64,000 nt of DNA from Obelidium mucronatum (Eukaryota; Chytridiomycota; Chytridiomycetes; Chytridiales; Chytriomycetaceae), in the NCBI GenBank assembly GCA_025765595.1, contig JAIVFH010000029.1, forward strand, positions 1-64,000. The letters are read 5' to 3'. Below, piece after piece: positions 33,135 through 50,600 of the stretch. Positions within the stretch are counted from its first letter, which is position 1. Each line of letters begins with the position of its first letter. The translations under genes and the position numbers were made by a program. Under the pieces are notes generated by a model that saw nothing but the letters and a program-made list of their open reading frames with translations, did no database searches and was not told the DNA's origin.

Positions 33135-35474
33135 GTCTGTGCGAATCGGTTGCTACTCAGGCATGGGCCCGCCCCCCCTCAACTTCAAGTCATCTAACTC
33201 CAACACCCTTTAATCCAGCATTCTGGGGCGATAGTGCTCTGGCAGCCAGCCAACTGTTCAATATGGTAAAAGCCATATTCTCATTTCCAACACGTAACTT
33301 ACAACTCAAAAAACAGGACAACCCACCTCAGTACATTGTCGCCGATTATCTCGCAGAAGTCACAATGGGAATCCTCGCGCGTCAAACTAAAGGATCCAAA
33401 GGCGGCTACGTCACTGAGTTTGTTGAACAAGTCTATACCAAAAACGCCACCGTCATATCAAAGAAGAACATTAAAGTCATCACAAACGCCGGCGGACTGG
33501 TTAATTCTTATTCGAAAAAAGCTTTGGCATTTATAAATAGCAGTGTTTGAATTTTGACTTCATGAATAGGACCCCCTGGCTTGTAAGGCCGCCATTGAAG
33601 CTGCCGCCGCCAAGATTTTCGCGAAAGATCAATCCCAAATCCCAATTGTGGCCGCTGTATTCGGAGACGATATCTGGACAGACAAAACGCGTCGCGATGC
33701 GCTTGAGAAGGCAGTTTCATCCAACACATCACTACCTTTTGGCCATTTGGGATCCTCCGATACCAACAGAGAGGAATGGCCGAAAGGAAGAGAGAAAAGC
33801 ATTTTAAGTGTGAACGTGTATTTGGTAATGACAAAAAATATCTCATTTTTATTCTGACCATCTGACTTCTTCTTGAAAACAAAGGGCGCTGCTGGAATTC
33901 TTCAAGCTCTAAACTCCAAAGCAACCATCATTGTAACGGGTCGAGTCGTGGACAGCGCCCTCGTCCTCGCCCCCCTCATGCACGAATTCAAATGGTCCCC
34001 TTTAAACTACAACCTCCTCGCCGCCGGTTCCCTCGCCGGCCACATCATCGAATGCGGCTGCCACACAACCGGTGGAAATTTTACAGACTGGCGTCTCAGC
34101 GCCAACAGCCCCAACGGCGGCTGGTCCAACATGGGCTACCCAATCGTTGAAGTCGAAAACGATGGTTCCTTTATCGTCACGAAACCACCCAGAACGGGCG
34201 GGCTTGTTTCTATTGGCACTGTCTCTGAACAAATGATTTATGAAGTCTTGGATCCAGCGAATTATATTTTACCTGATGTCGTTTTGGATATGACGCAAGT
34301 TCAGATTTCTCAAGTCGGTGTTGACAGGGTCCTTGTGACGGGCGCGAGAGGCAAACCACCGACCCCGTTTTTAAAAACTTCGGGAGTCTTTGTGGATGGA
34401 TTTAAAATGTCGGGGGAGTTGGTGATTGGTGGTGCAGAGAGTGTGGAGAAGGCGAAACATGTTGCTGACGCGATTTTGAAACGCGTTGGTGGCGTGTTGA
34501 AGAAGATGGGGCAAGAGGATTTCACGGATTCTAATATTGAATGTCTTGGTTCTGAGCATACATATGGGTAAATTAATCTGTTTTTTTAAGACAACTCTTG
34601 GCCCTTTTGTTGACATGACTCTTGTTTTTTTAAGCCCAAACTCCAAAGCCACACGTACACGCGAAACTGTACTCCGAATCACCGTCTGCCATCAATCCCA
34701 AATCGGTCTAACACTCTTTGCCCGCGAAATCCCAGCCGCCGCAACCTGCATGGCTCCCGGAATCACGGGTTTCGGTTCATCAGCTAGACCATCGCCTTCG
34801 CCCAATCTCCGCCACTTCTCGATTCTTGTTCCCAAAACGTTGTTTCCAAACCTTGTGTCTATTGGATCCGGGTCTGATACAATCACAGTGACTGATGCAG
34901 TTGATCTAACTGGTGGTGGTACTGGTGTGTCGGCGTCAGGGAAGCAAGCCAAGGTTGTGAATAATAGCGTTCCTTTACCTTCTGTCATAAACACTGCGAT
35001 TGCTACAACGACAACTACTAGTGCTACGTCCAAAAAGATGGTTCGTGTCAGACTGATTGAGCTGTGCTATGGCCGAAGTGGGGACAAGGGAGATTCTGCA
35101 AACATTGGTGAGTTTGAACATACAACAAAGACATTGTGAAATAACACTGTCAAAAAAAAGGTCTAATCGCAAGAGAACCAAAATACTACCCACACCTTGT
35201 ACAAACGGTAACGGCAGATAAAGTGAAGTCCCACATGCGGCACTTGATTTTGGGTTCAGTGGAGCGATTTGAACTCCCAGGTGCTTATGGACTCAATTTT
35301 GTTGCCACAAAAGCACTTGGAGGCGGTGGGTTATCTTCGTTACGTGTCGATCGACAGGGGAAAACTTATGGCCAAATGCTGCTACAAATGAAGATTGAAG
35401 TGCCTGAAAGTTGGGGTTTGGTGGTGGGAGGGGGAGGTACACAAGCAACGAACCTTGAAAAATCAAGACTTTAA
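33133..35474 (+). CDS. AtuA-like acyclic terpene utilisation family protein (DUF1446)
   Basis: Family known from bacterial acyclic terpene catabolism and widespread in fungi with unclear role. ATG 33133 gives MSVRIGCYSG, then after an intron AFWGDSALAASQLFN, and after another DNPPQYIVADYLAEVTMGIL. Family motifs: KVITNAGGL and GRVVDSALVLAPLMHEFKW, then AAGSLAGHIIECGCHTTGGN and GGWSNMGYPIVEV. The C-terminal small domain has ELCYGRSGDKGDSANIGLIA, RHLILGSVERFELPGAYGLN and TKALGGGGLSSLRVD. Start choice is firm because VRIG opens the conserved fold. The start codon shares the palindrome CATG with the start of the divergent minus-strand gene. Confidence 0.87.
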
Positions 35475-35543
35475 TAATATATTTATAACAATACGAAATG
35501 CCACATTTTATGTAAATACGAAGATGAAAAAAAAAAGGTTTCT

Positions 35544-38028
35544 TCAATCCCTCCAAAGACTCTCCATCAAATCCACCCCAATCACAGGTCCACCGTTTTC
35601 TGCCATCTCTTCCCTTACTATAATGCATTGTTTCAAATTTCTTTCCAACACAGAGTCTGTCATTCTTCCCATCTCTGTTAAAATACAAGCGTCAACCATA
35701 GACGCCAAGTGGTCTCGCACAAGAGGATCCAATAACTTCATCACCGACAATGGCATTCGTTCGTGTTCCTGTTGTGGTTGCTGCACTTCGAGGCTTTCCC
35801 TAGAACTACTCCCACTGACTATAGACTTTTTTGGCGATGACCCGCTTCCACGACGCGTCGGCCTATGCTCTCCTACACTTCCCAGTGGTCCAACAGATAG
35901 TTTCCTCTGCAAATGCGGCAGTTGTTGTTCTTGTCGCTGTTGGCGCTGCTGTTCTAACTCTCTTTGGCACATTGCAAGATCCTCAGCGGTATACGCCAGC
36001 AAGCCGAATGTCTCCACCAACGCTGCACTCACAGCGCTATTTGAATCCTCTGCTTCTTCTCGAAACAATAAACTGATGTTTTGACCCAATGAAATCAAAT
36101 ATTCTTCCCAACAAACTGAATCCCCACCACCAAAAGGATGAGAATTCGAAGGAGTCTGAATACTTGTCAACACAGCTTCCACAAATTGTTGACAGAGCAG
36201 TGCGAAATAAATGTGTCGGTGTTTTGATAAAAGTGCAGGGAAATGGGTTTCAATTAGAGTTATGGCTTCCGCAATGTTTCCGGCCATCACTTTTTTATGA
36301 ATGTCTGTTGTTTGGGTTCATGTAATGAGAGAGGTAAAAAAAAAAAAAAAATTATATATCAAAACAAGATTAGCTCACTTTGGTGGACGTCATCTTGAAG
36401 AGCTGAAAGTGAGGCCTTGTTGTTATGGCTCCGAGAAGACCGATGCTTGTTGATGTCAGATATGCCATCCACGACGTTCAAATCTACTACGGTGGACTGG
36501 AAAATAGACGCCGTTTCGCAATATCCAGTATGTTCCAAATGCTGCAGAATTAATTGATGCAAGAGCAAGTCTGGAGTGGTGTCAGAGAACCGTTGTGATC
36601 GAAAGGTATCGGATGCCTCTATGAAAGCAGAAGTTGTGGCTACAACCGAGGGACGAATTGATGGCGGTATTGGAATCAAAGATGGTTGAATTGTTTTCCA
36701 GAGTTTTGTTTGTTGATCCTGGAAGAAAGAAAAACAGTCAGATAGACCACGCAATCATCGAAGAGACAGTTACAGTTATATATTTCTCGATGGGGAACTT
36801 GAACGGCTCAGAACCAAAGTTAATTTGCATAGCTTCTCCTGTTGTTCTGAAACCAACAGTTGGATAAAGGGGCATGTCTGGCTTCAAGTTCCGGAAAGCG
36901 ACACCTTAAGGAGAATCACATATTAAAACAACTCCATTCAAACAAAAATGAGGAATCAAAAACGCGCAAACCAATCAGTGTTCCATTTTTTGTATATGAT
37001 ATTGTGTTGTCCATATGGTTCACAATACAACCAACATAATCTGCTGTAGTAAACGTTGGACCATAATGTTTCCCTTTCCCCTGACGATTCAAAGCAAAAG
37101 CCATCATCTCCGTGATATCCATATGAATCGGGATCCCATCCTATTTTGTGCAATAAGTCTTATTTATCAATTCCATGGAACATAATCAATAACAACAATA
37201 ATAGAAAGAAAGACCTGGTAAACGATCCAAATTGACATGTTTGGCACAGCATCCAACTCCCATATAGCCCTCCTTGCCTTTAGACACAACAAAGACTTCG
37301 AAATAGAAAATCGGAACAAGAGACCGTGGAATGGGTCGATTGCACCGCACAGCAGCCGAATGCTGATCAGATATTCCAGGTCCTACATACGCTGCTTTGA
37401 GGCCGTGCTCTGACAGAGAAATCATTTCATTGTTGTTGTCAAGAGAGAATCTGTCGTATGCAAAATGGGTCGGCAGAGAGTTTGCAAGTTTCTGGAAGCG
37501 CGGATTGGATTGAGGATCGTTGGTTGAGATTGGGGGGAAACATGGTCGTTGTTGTTGTTGTTGTCGCAGTTGCAGTTGAGTTGTTGCAGTTGCTGTGGCA
37601 CAAGGTTGTTGAACACGCCACGCCGGATAGACTCGCTGAATGCGATAGCTTGAGCCCCGCACCGCCTACGGCCGCTGAGTTCGCTGCGCCGGCAGACAGC
37701 GGCGCCAGTCCGCGCGAGATTTGCGTCGTCGGCACTTCGGCGCGCGCCGCTGTTGGCGCCGCCGCGGCCGCACGCAGCGGCGCCACCCGCGCGAACAGCG
37801 GCAGCAGCGCCGCGCCGCCGTCGCCGCCGCCGCCGCGCGTCTGCGCCAGAAGATACGCGGGCACAGCGGCCGGCGCCGCGGCGGGCGGCGGCGCCGCGCT
37901 GGCTCGGGAGTCCGAACTCTCGCTGTCCGTCGGCTCGTAGTCAGTCCATCGACTACGTCGCGGTCGCGGTCGTGGTCGTGGTCGATCGGCTCGCCGTCGC
38001 TGTCGAGGTCGAGCGAGTACGGGTCCAT
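35544..38028 (-). CDS. RanBPM/Gid1-like protein (SPRY-LisH-CTLH-CRA)
   Basis: Core scaffold of the GID/CTLH ubiquitin ligase. The SPRY domain is seen in FYFEVFVVSKGKEGYMGVGC, GWDPDSYGYHGDDG, YGPTFTTADYVGCIVNHMDN and YPTVGFRTTGEAMQINFGSE. LisH follows (LLLHQLILQHLEHTGYCETA). CTLH is KVMAGNIAEAITLIETHFPA. The CRA end is LAYTAEDLAMCQRELEQQ and, after a Ser/Pro/Arg-rich insert of about 60 residues, LLDPLVRDHLASMVDACILT. The first exon (ATG 38028, MDPYSLDLDSDGEP) is acidic, then very GC-rich and Ala/Pro/Arg-rich. The frame is unclear between 37,400 and 37,900, so the N-terminus is provisional. RVYPAW just before SPRY agrees with the family. Confidence 0.88.
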
Positions 38029-38064
38029 TGCTACTTAATTATTATTCCAAGTCTATTTATTTAT

Positions 38065-39837
<1,773 letters not shown>

Positions 39838-39918
39838 GTGTGTGTGACCGTAATTCAGTTGTTTTTGCTAATATTACTTCCACACCCAAAGCCAAACTTG
39901 CGTTTGTCGGAACAGACC

Positions 39919-39950
39919 GTGGGAATTGCGCAATGCCGCACGGTTGCACG
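39919..39950. promoter_or_regulatory. Conserved upstream block of MET17 copy 1 with ATTGCGCAAT palindrome
   Basis: A 32-bp block that differs by one base from the block upstream of copy 2 (41815-41846). It contains the perfect 10-bp palindrome ATTGCGCAAT at 39925-39934, followed by CGCACGGTTGCACG. The palindrome lies about 88 bp upstream of the ATG at 39837. This is the classical C/EBP-type bZIP site; in fungi sulfur genes are regulated by bZIP factors (Cys3/MetR), though with a different consensus. Confidence 0.7.
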
Positions 39951-40129
39951 CTTTTTTGCTTGGTCAGCTTTGAATTTTTTCACACTTCCAAGATCTTTGG
40001 AGATTTCTTTGTGTTACTGTTACACAGAACTTCAAGACAAAGAAAACAATGATACAAAACTGGTTCGAGAAAAAGCGTTTTCTTTATTGTTTGAGTATTG
40101 CAAATTGAAAAAAAAAAATGAACAAGATT

Positions 40130-41750
<1,621 letters not shown>

Positions 41751-41814
41751 ATTCGGTAGTAGTTTTTCTGTTGAAGTTTACAGAGCTATTACTTAGTTTC
41801 TGTCGGAAGAAGGC

Positions 41815-41846
41815 GTGGGAATTGCGCAATGTCGCACGGTTGCACG
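41815..41846. promoter_or_regulatory. Conserved upstream block of MET17 copy 2 with ATTGCGCAAT palindrome
   Basis: Matches the copy 1 block in 31 of 32 bases (T for C after the palindrome). ATTGCGCAAT is at 41821-41830, about 71 bp upstream of the ATG at 41750. The block lies in the short gap (about 150 bp) between this gene and the 3' end of DcpS, while the surrounding bases are not alike between copies, so it is conserved against a diverged background. Confidence 0.72.
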
Positions 41847-41898
41847 GCCCTAAAATCATATTGTTACACACAGGGCTTGATGATACCTTTATTCTTAA

Positions 41899-42917
41899 TC
41901 ATTCAATTTTCAAGATAGGAACGAGTTCGTGTGTTTGCCCCAGAAAATAGGTCATTGTGCGGCGTGCATAAAAGTCGCCATCCAATTTCAGAGAATCGAT
42001 TACATCTTCCAACAAATGCGCCTGTCCAGCCGCCATACCCCCAGTCGCTTCCATTTGTAAATTCACTACGTGAATATGGAAATGATAGTACGATGGCTGA
42101 TAATGAACAAACAGTCTCACCCCATCTTTTCCAAGCCCATACTTTTCCAAAAGCAGAGACTCAACAACCGCTTTGATGTGCTCCAAATATGGAACATCAC
42201 TACCCCTCAAGTCTCGCAGACTTTTCAAACGCGACCCGTCATTCGTAATCACAAGCCAGTACAGATTCGCAACTGTGGTTCGATCCCACTTGCTGTCAGG
42301 GAGCACCACAAATCCACAACCCGTTTCGTTCCTTCCGTCTTCAAAATGGATAATGTCTTCAACTTCCGCCTCCTTCTTTACGATTTTGTTTATCCACGAC
42401 GTTCGAGAGGCGGGAATGGAATCAATCCACGGTTTCACTCTCTCCAAATACAGTTGTGGTGTTTCAATGACTTTAATAAGCGGCACACTCATATATTTCC
42501 GGATGTGTGTAATGGTGCATGGATGGATGAATTGGATCTTGTGTGTAGAAGAGAAATGGGCGAGAAAGCGGAAGTAAACATCGTTTGCTGCAATGGAGGA
42601 TGTTTGCGCATCAAATGGTGCTGACGAAATGAGGCTATGGTCGCCAGCGGCATATGCCGATTTTTCAGCTTGTGCGATAGTGAACGCTGACGGAGTTTTG
42701 GCGAGAGCTTCGGAGCAGAACTGGAGAAGATAGGCTTGGGTTTTCGCGAGCGAGACCAACGTCAAACGCGCTGGTTTCATCTAAGCAAGGCAAGTTGGAT
42801 ATTGGACAGTAAAAAATCATCATGTTTTTCACCTGTGGACAGAGAGGTCAGAAGAAGAGAAGTACTTTTGTTTGATGTCGATTCATTGAGCACACACAAG
42901 AAGCGAAGATGTTCCAT
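41899..42917 (-). CDS. Scavenger mRNA decapping enzyme DcpS
   Basis: HIT-superfamily pyrophosphatase that hydrolyses cap dinucleotides after 3'-5' mRNA decay. The C-terminal domain shows LPDSKWDRTTVANLYWLVIT, LKSLRDLRGSDVPYLEHI and the HIT motif HYQPSYYHFHIHVVNL (H-x-H-x-H). GQAHLLEDVIDSLKLDGDFY and RRTMTYFLG follow. The main exon runs 42780-41899 with an intact frame. A likely first exon starts at ATG 42917 (MEHLRFLCVLNESTSNKSTS), fitting the family N-terminus; its splice phase to the main exon is not resolved, so an indel or other acceptor is possible. It lies between MET17 copies 2 and 3. Confidence 0.9.
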
Positions 42918-43002
42918 TTCTACAAGTATTTATATATAGTAATATATAATAATGTAAATGTAAGTTTATAATTTCGTTACTTTATTTACTTTGCTTCCAT
43001 CA

Positions 43003-44645
<1,643 letters not shown>

Positions 44646-44698
44646 TCAATTTTTAGAAGCGGAGGCCGTTTATTGCCAGATTTATTCGAGTGCAAAAG

Positions 44699-47600
44699 TT
44701 AATTCAGTCCTTCAAAACACTTCAATGTTGCGGCTGTAATGTCTTGGATAGCGCCGTCTGCAAGCACCCGTTTCACACGGTTCGTCAGACCAAAGTACTT
44801 AACAACAGGCATTGAAGCATTCGCAAATGTTTCTAATCTCTTTTTGATACTTTCCAAGTTGTCATCAGCTCTTCCACTTGTTTCCCCTCTTTTAAGAAGA
44901 CGCTGCGTTAGCGTTTCATTTGGTGCATCGAAGAACAGAACAAATTTACAATGGCCAATGGTACTTTCGAACTAATTTTTGGCTGGTTTAATCCGAGAGA
45001 CATGAAGTTTTGGTTTATACCTCAATTGCCTGCTCCATTGTTCGTGGAAATCCGTCTATCAGATAGCCAGGAGCAGAGTCCTTGGCCAAATGCATAGCAT
45101 CCACCAACAGTCTCAAAGTTATCTCCAATGGTACCATTTTTCCTTCCTTCATAATTTCCTCCAGTTGTGCACCCAACGGAGTGCCACGCTTAACTTCATC
45201 TCGCAGGAGATCTCCAGTCGATAAATGAGCATAATTCAACGACTCAACAAGTTTATCGCATTGTGTTCCTTATAAAATGGGGGTTTCAGTTTGGGGAAAC
45301 TCAAAAAATGAGAAACAAACCTTTTCCACTTCCTGGGCCACCCAAAACAAAAACGATATTAGATCCTTCAAAGGGAAGTTCTTTGATAGTTTTAGAAGAG
45401 AGTAAGCCGTCTTTCACCGTTTGATAAACTTCATCAACTGTTCCGGTACTTTCAATCCTCATTACTCTGTCTTCAAATAGGCTGACGACGGGCATACTTT
45501 CCTCCTCAAACGTCTTGAATCTTTTACGAATCGTTTCAATATTGTCATCTGCTCTTCCAGAAGTCTTTCCCCGCTCTAGCAATCTGCTCTCTAGCACTGG
45601 TAACGGACAGTTGAAGAACAAAACTTTTTTCGCTGGACATATTGTCTTCTCAAACTCTAATGCTTGATCACGCGCGCGAGGAAAGCCATCAATGAGGAAG
45701 CCAGGGGTATTGAGATTTTCCCAAATGGCAGATTTCAACAATCCGAGAATGATACTCATGGGAACAATTTTCCCTTCTTTCATCAAATCCCCACACTTTT
45801 TACCGATTTCTGATCCTTTATCGAGCTCGGCTCGCAAGAGATCACCAGTCGACAGATGGGTCAGGTGAAATTCTTTTGCAAGGCGGACGCATTGCGTGCC
45901 TTTCCCAGATCCAGGCCCTCCCAAAACAAATATTATATTCGGATCAGACCTTACAATACCTTCACCTATCAAGGAAGTTTTTACGTCAGTATAGACCTGG
46001 TCGACTGTCCCAGTGCTTTCGATTTTGAGAACTCTGCCGCCAAAATGCCCAACCACTGGCAAACTTTCGTTCTGGAAAGTTTGAAATCTCTTTCTAATGG
46101 TATCAATATTATCGTCTGCTCTTCCAGACGTCTTTCCTCTTTCAATTAGACGTGCTTCCAATGTTTCCAACGGGCAGTTGAAAAAGAGTACTTTCTTGGC
46201 AGGACAAATGGTTCTTTCAAACTCAATGGCTTGATCCATTGCTCTTGGGAATCCGTCAATCAAGAATCCAGGTGTACTTTCAGAACTGTTGGAAATCGCA
46301 GACTTCAAAAGGCCAAGAATGATTGCCATTGGAACAATTTTTCCCTCTTTCATAAGATCGCCGCATTTTTTCCCAATGTCAGAGCCTTTATCGAGCTCTG
46401 CTCGAAGTAGATCCCCCGTTGAAAGATGTGTGAGACGAAATTCTTTTGCCAATCGTACGCATTGTGTCCCCTTTCCGCTACCTGGACCCCCGAGGACAAA
46501 CACAATATTTGGATCTGGTTTAATGGTTCCATCAGAAAGAAGTCCTTTTTTCAAGTCGGCATAGACCTGGTCCACCGTTCCTGTGCTTTCAATTTTCAAG
46601 ACTCTTGATCCAAAGTGACCAACAACTGGCATGCTTTCCTCTTGGAAAGTCTTGAATCTTTTTCTAATGGTTTCGATATTGTCGTCCGCACGGCCTGATG
46701 TCTTTCCCCGTTCAAGAAGTCGTGCCTCCAAGGTATCAAGAGGACAATTGAAAAATAGGACTTTTTTTGCAGGGAAAATAGTTTTCTCGAATTCAATTGC
46801 TTGGTCCATGGCTCTTGGGAATCCATCAATCAAGAAACCAGGGGTGTTTTCAGGGCTATTGTTGATGGCAGCCTTTAAAAGGCCAAGAATTATGTCCATG
46901 GGGACAATCTTTCCCTCTTTCATCAAGTTTCCACATTTTTTACCAATATCGGATCCCTTGTCAAGCTCGGCGCGCAAAAGATCTCCAGTCGACAAGTGAG
47001 TCAATCTGTATTCTTTAGCAAGACGGGCACATTGCGTTCCCTTTCCGGACCCAGGACCGCCAAGCACAAAAATGATATTTGGTATTGGTTTAATTACTCC
47101 CTCAGACAGAAGTCCGCGCTTGAGATCTGAATAAACTTGGTCCACAGTCCCAGTGCTTTCGATTTTCAAAACACGTGGTCCAAAATGGCCAACTACTGGC
47201 ATACTTTCCTCTTGAAACGTTTTAAAGCGCTTTCTGATAGTATCAATGTTGTCGTCGGCACGCCCAGACGTTTTTCCTCTCTCAATTAATCTTTTTTCCA
47301 GTGTATCAAGAGGGCAGTTGAAAAATAGAACTTTCTTGGCAGGGAATATAGTTTTTTCAAATTCAATTGCCTGGTTCATGGCTCTAGGGAATCCATCGAT
47401 TAAGAATCCAGGAGTGCTCTCTGGACTCTGTTCAATCGCATTCTTCAAGAGACCTAGTATGACATCCATTGGAACAATCTTGCCCTCCTTCATCAAGTCT
47501 CCACATTTTTTCCCAATGTCGGAACCCTTCTGCAGTTCAGCACGAAGTAAATCTCCCGTGGACAAGTGAGTGAGATTGAATTCCTTTGCCAGTCGTTCGC

Positions 47601-50600
47601 ATTGTGTGCCTTTTCCGCTTCCGGGTCCTCCAAGTACAAATATAATGTTTGGAATTGGTTTCACGACTCCTTCAGAAATCAAGTTCTGCTTTAGATCAGC
47701 GTACACTTGATCCACTGTCCCCGTGCTTTCAATCTTCAAAACCCGTTTCCCAAAGTGACCTACCACAGGCATACTTTCTTGTTGGAATGTCTTGAATCGT
47801 TTTCTGATTGTTTCGATATTATCGTCAGCTCGCCCTGACGTCTTGCCGCGTTCTATTAGCCGCTTTTCCAGGATATCCAAAGGGCAATTGAAGAAGAGGA
47901 CTTTTTTGGCAGGAAAAATAGTCTTTTCAAACTCAATAGCTTGATCCATGGCCCGTGGAAATCCGTCAATAAGGAACCCTGGAGTATTTCCAGCGGTGCC
48001 TTCAATGGCAGTTTTCAACAAGCCCAGAATCGTTTCCATTGGAACAATCTTTCCTTCCTTCATCAAATCACCGCACCTTTTCCCAATTTCTGAACCTTTT
48101 TGAAGCTCTGCACGCAATAAATCGCCCGTTGACAAATGAGTTAAGTTAAATTCCTTTGCCAAACGTTCACATTGCGTTCCCTTTCCAGAGCCAGGTCCTC
48201 CCAACACAAATATAATATTGGGATCCGGTTTTACAATCCCTTCTGCAATCAAATTACGCTTCACATTCGTGTATACTTCATTCACAGTCCCTGTACTCTC
48301 AATTTTCATGACTCGACTTCCAAAGTGGCCTACAACCGGCATACTCTCTTCTTGGAAAGTTTTGAAACGTTTACGAATCGTTTCAATATTATCATCGGCC
48401 CTTCCGGATGTTTTTCCACGCTCAAGAAGCCTCGCTTCGAGAGTTGGGAGTGGGCAGTTAAAAAATAAGACTTTCTTGGCAGGACAGATTGTCTTTTCAA
48501 ACTCAATAGCTTGATCCATTGCTCTTGGAAATCCGTCAATAAGGAAACCAGGGGTATCAGTAGTGTTTTCGATTGCAGTTTTGAGAAGCCCGAGAATAAT
48601 GTCCATTGGAACGATTTTACCTTCCTTCATCAAGTTGCCGCACTTTTTACCAATTTCAGATCCCTTGTCCAACTCGGCACGTAACAAATCTCCCGTAGAT
48701 AAGTGAGTCAATCTGAATTCTTTGGCAAGTCGCTCGCACTGGGTTCCTTTTCCGCTACCGGGCCCACCAAGTACAAAGATCAAGTTTGGAATCGGTTTCA
48801 AAACCCCTTCTGAAACGAGTGAATTGCGGACGGTATTGTAGACTTGATCAATCGTTCCTGTGCTCTCGATACGTAAAACTCTTGAACCGAAATGACCAAC
48901 GACTGGCATACTCTCTTCTTGGAACGTTTTGAATCGTTTTCTGATTGTATCAATGTTGTCGTCGGCCCGACCCGAGGTTTTTCCTCTTTCGAGGAGACGA
49001 GCTTCAAGTATGTTGAGGGGGCAGTTGAAGAAGAGGACCTTGTTGGCTGGACAAATCGTTTTTTCAAACTCGATTGCTTGATGCATTGCTCGTGGGAATC
49101 CATCAATCAAGAATCCGGGTGTGTTTTGGTTTGCCTCAATTGCTGACTTCAAAAGACCCAAAATCACTCCCTGCATTTTCAAGTTTAGTATTTTGTTTTG
49201 AATAGTGTTTCTTCTGAATTTTAAGCACGTCATATTTACCATGGGAACTATTTTTCCTTCCTTCATCAAGTCCGCGCATTGTTTGCCAATTGCTGACTTC
49301 TTTTCAACTTCAGCACGCAGCAGGTCGCCAGTTGATAGGTGCGTCAAGCTAAACTCCTTGGCTAATCTGACGCATTGAGTGCCTTTGCCGGACCCAGGGC
49401 CTCCAAGAACCATAATAATGTTGGGATAACCTCTTTCAACAAAATGAACTCGAGTGTTCTTGTACACAACGTCAGGAGGTGCCACTGACGAGATCTTGAC
49501 GCATTTCCCAATTTTATCGTAATGATTGATAACTGGCATACTCGTTTCAATAAACGTCTTGAATCGTTTCTTGATGGTCCCAATATTGTCATCGGCACGA
49601 CCACTTGTTTCCCCTCGTTTCAACAACCGCTGCTCGAGCACGTTTTCTGGGGCATCAAACATCAGCACAAATTTGCATTGTGCGATAGTATCCTCAAATG
49701 CGAGAGCTTGGTCAAGAGCTCGAGGGAATCCGTCAATCAAAAACCCTGAAGCTTCTCCAGCTTTTTCCATCGCTTCTTTGAGTAAGCCCAAGGTCACACT
49801 CATTGGTACTATTTTTCCTTCCTTCATAATCGCGTCGAGTTCTTTTGCTCTTGCTGAACCTGTGGCTACTTCTGCGCGTAGCAAGTCGCCGGCAGATAGG
49901 TGGTTATAGTTGAATTCTTTGGCGATTCTCTCGCATTGTGTTCCTTTTCCACATCCCGGACCACTGGAGTAGGAAAAGTTTCATTACCAATTTTTAAGTA
50001 GTTGCGGGAAAAAGATTACCCAAGAACAAAGACGATATTCTTCCAAGCCTTCCCACGGATTCCAGCTCCCGCATTCGACACTGGTCTTGATTTAGTAGCA
50101 GCAGAGCCTATTGGAGGAAGCGCTCCCGCTTTTCCCAGGTTCAAGTCAACAATCTGTTGCCGCGTTGTTTGATACACTTTCTCAATCGGGGCGGTGCTGT
50201 CCACCAAAATCGCCCGCCCATCTTTTTTAAAGTACTCAATCACAGGCATGCTTTGCTCTTGGAAAGTTTTGAAAGCGCTTTTTAATGGTATCAATGTTAT
50301 CGTCGGCGCGACCCGAGGTTTTCCCACGTTCCAGAAGACGGGCTTCGAGAACTGGGAGTGGACAGTTGAAGCAAAGAACGGTTCTGCATTTCCCGATCGT
50401 GGCTTCGAATTCAAGGGCTTGATCCATTGCTCGTGGGAAGCCGTCTGTTTGTTTTTTTTTCATAGTATGAATATAACGCTGTTGTTTTAATTTTAATGGA
50501 ACGCAAGTCCAAACCAATCAAGAATCCTGGCGTGTCCATATTTTCACTTATAGCCGTCTTTAAAAGTCCAAGGATGATTCCCTGCACACATTAAAAAAAG

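Noticed and set aside
45856..49909. Many plus-strand frames of 80-127 aa across the adenylate kinase array
   Set aside because: Periodic antisense shadows of the repeated kinase domain; the texture repeats every module and no independent family is visible.
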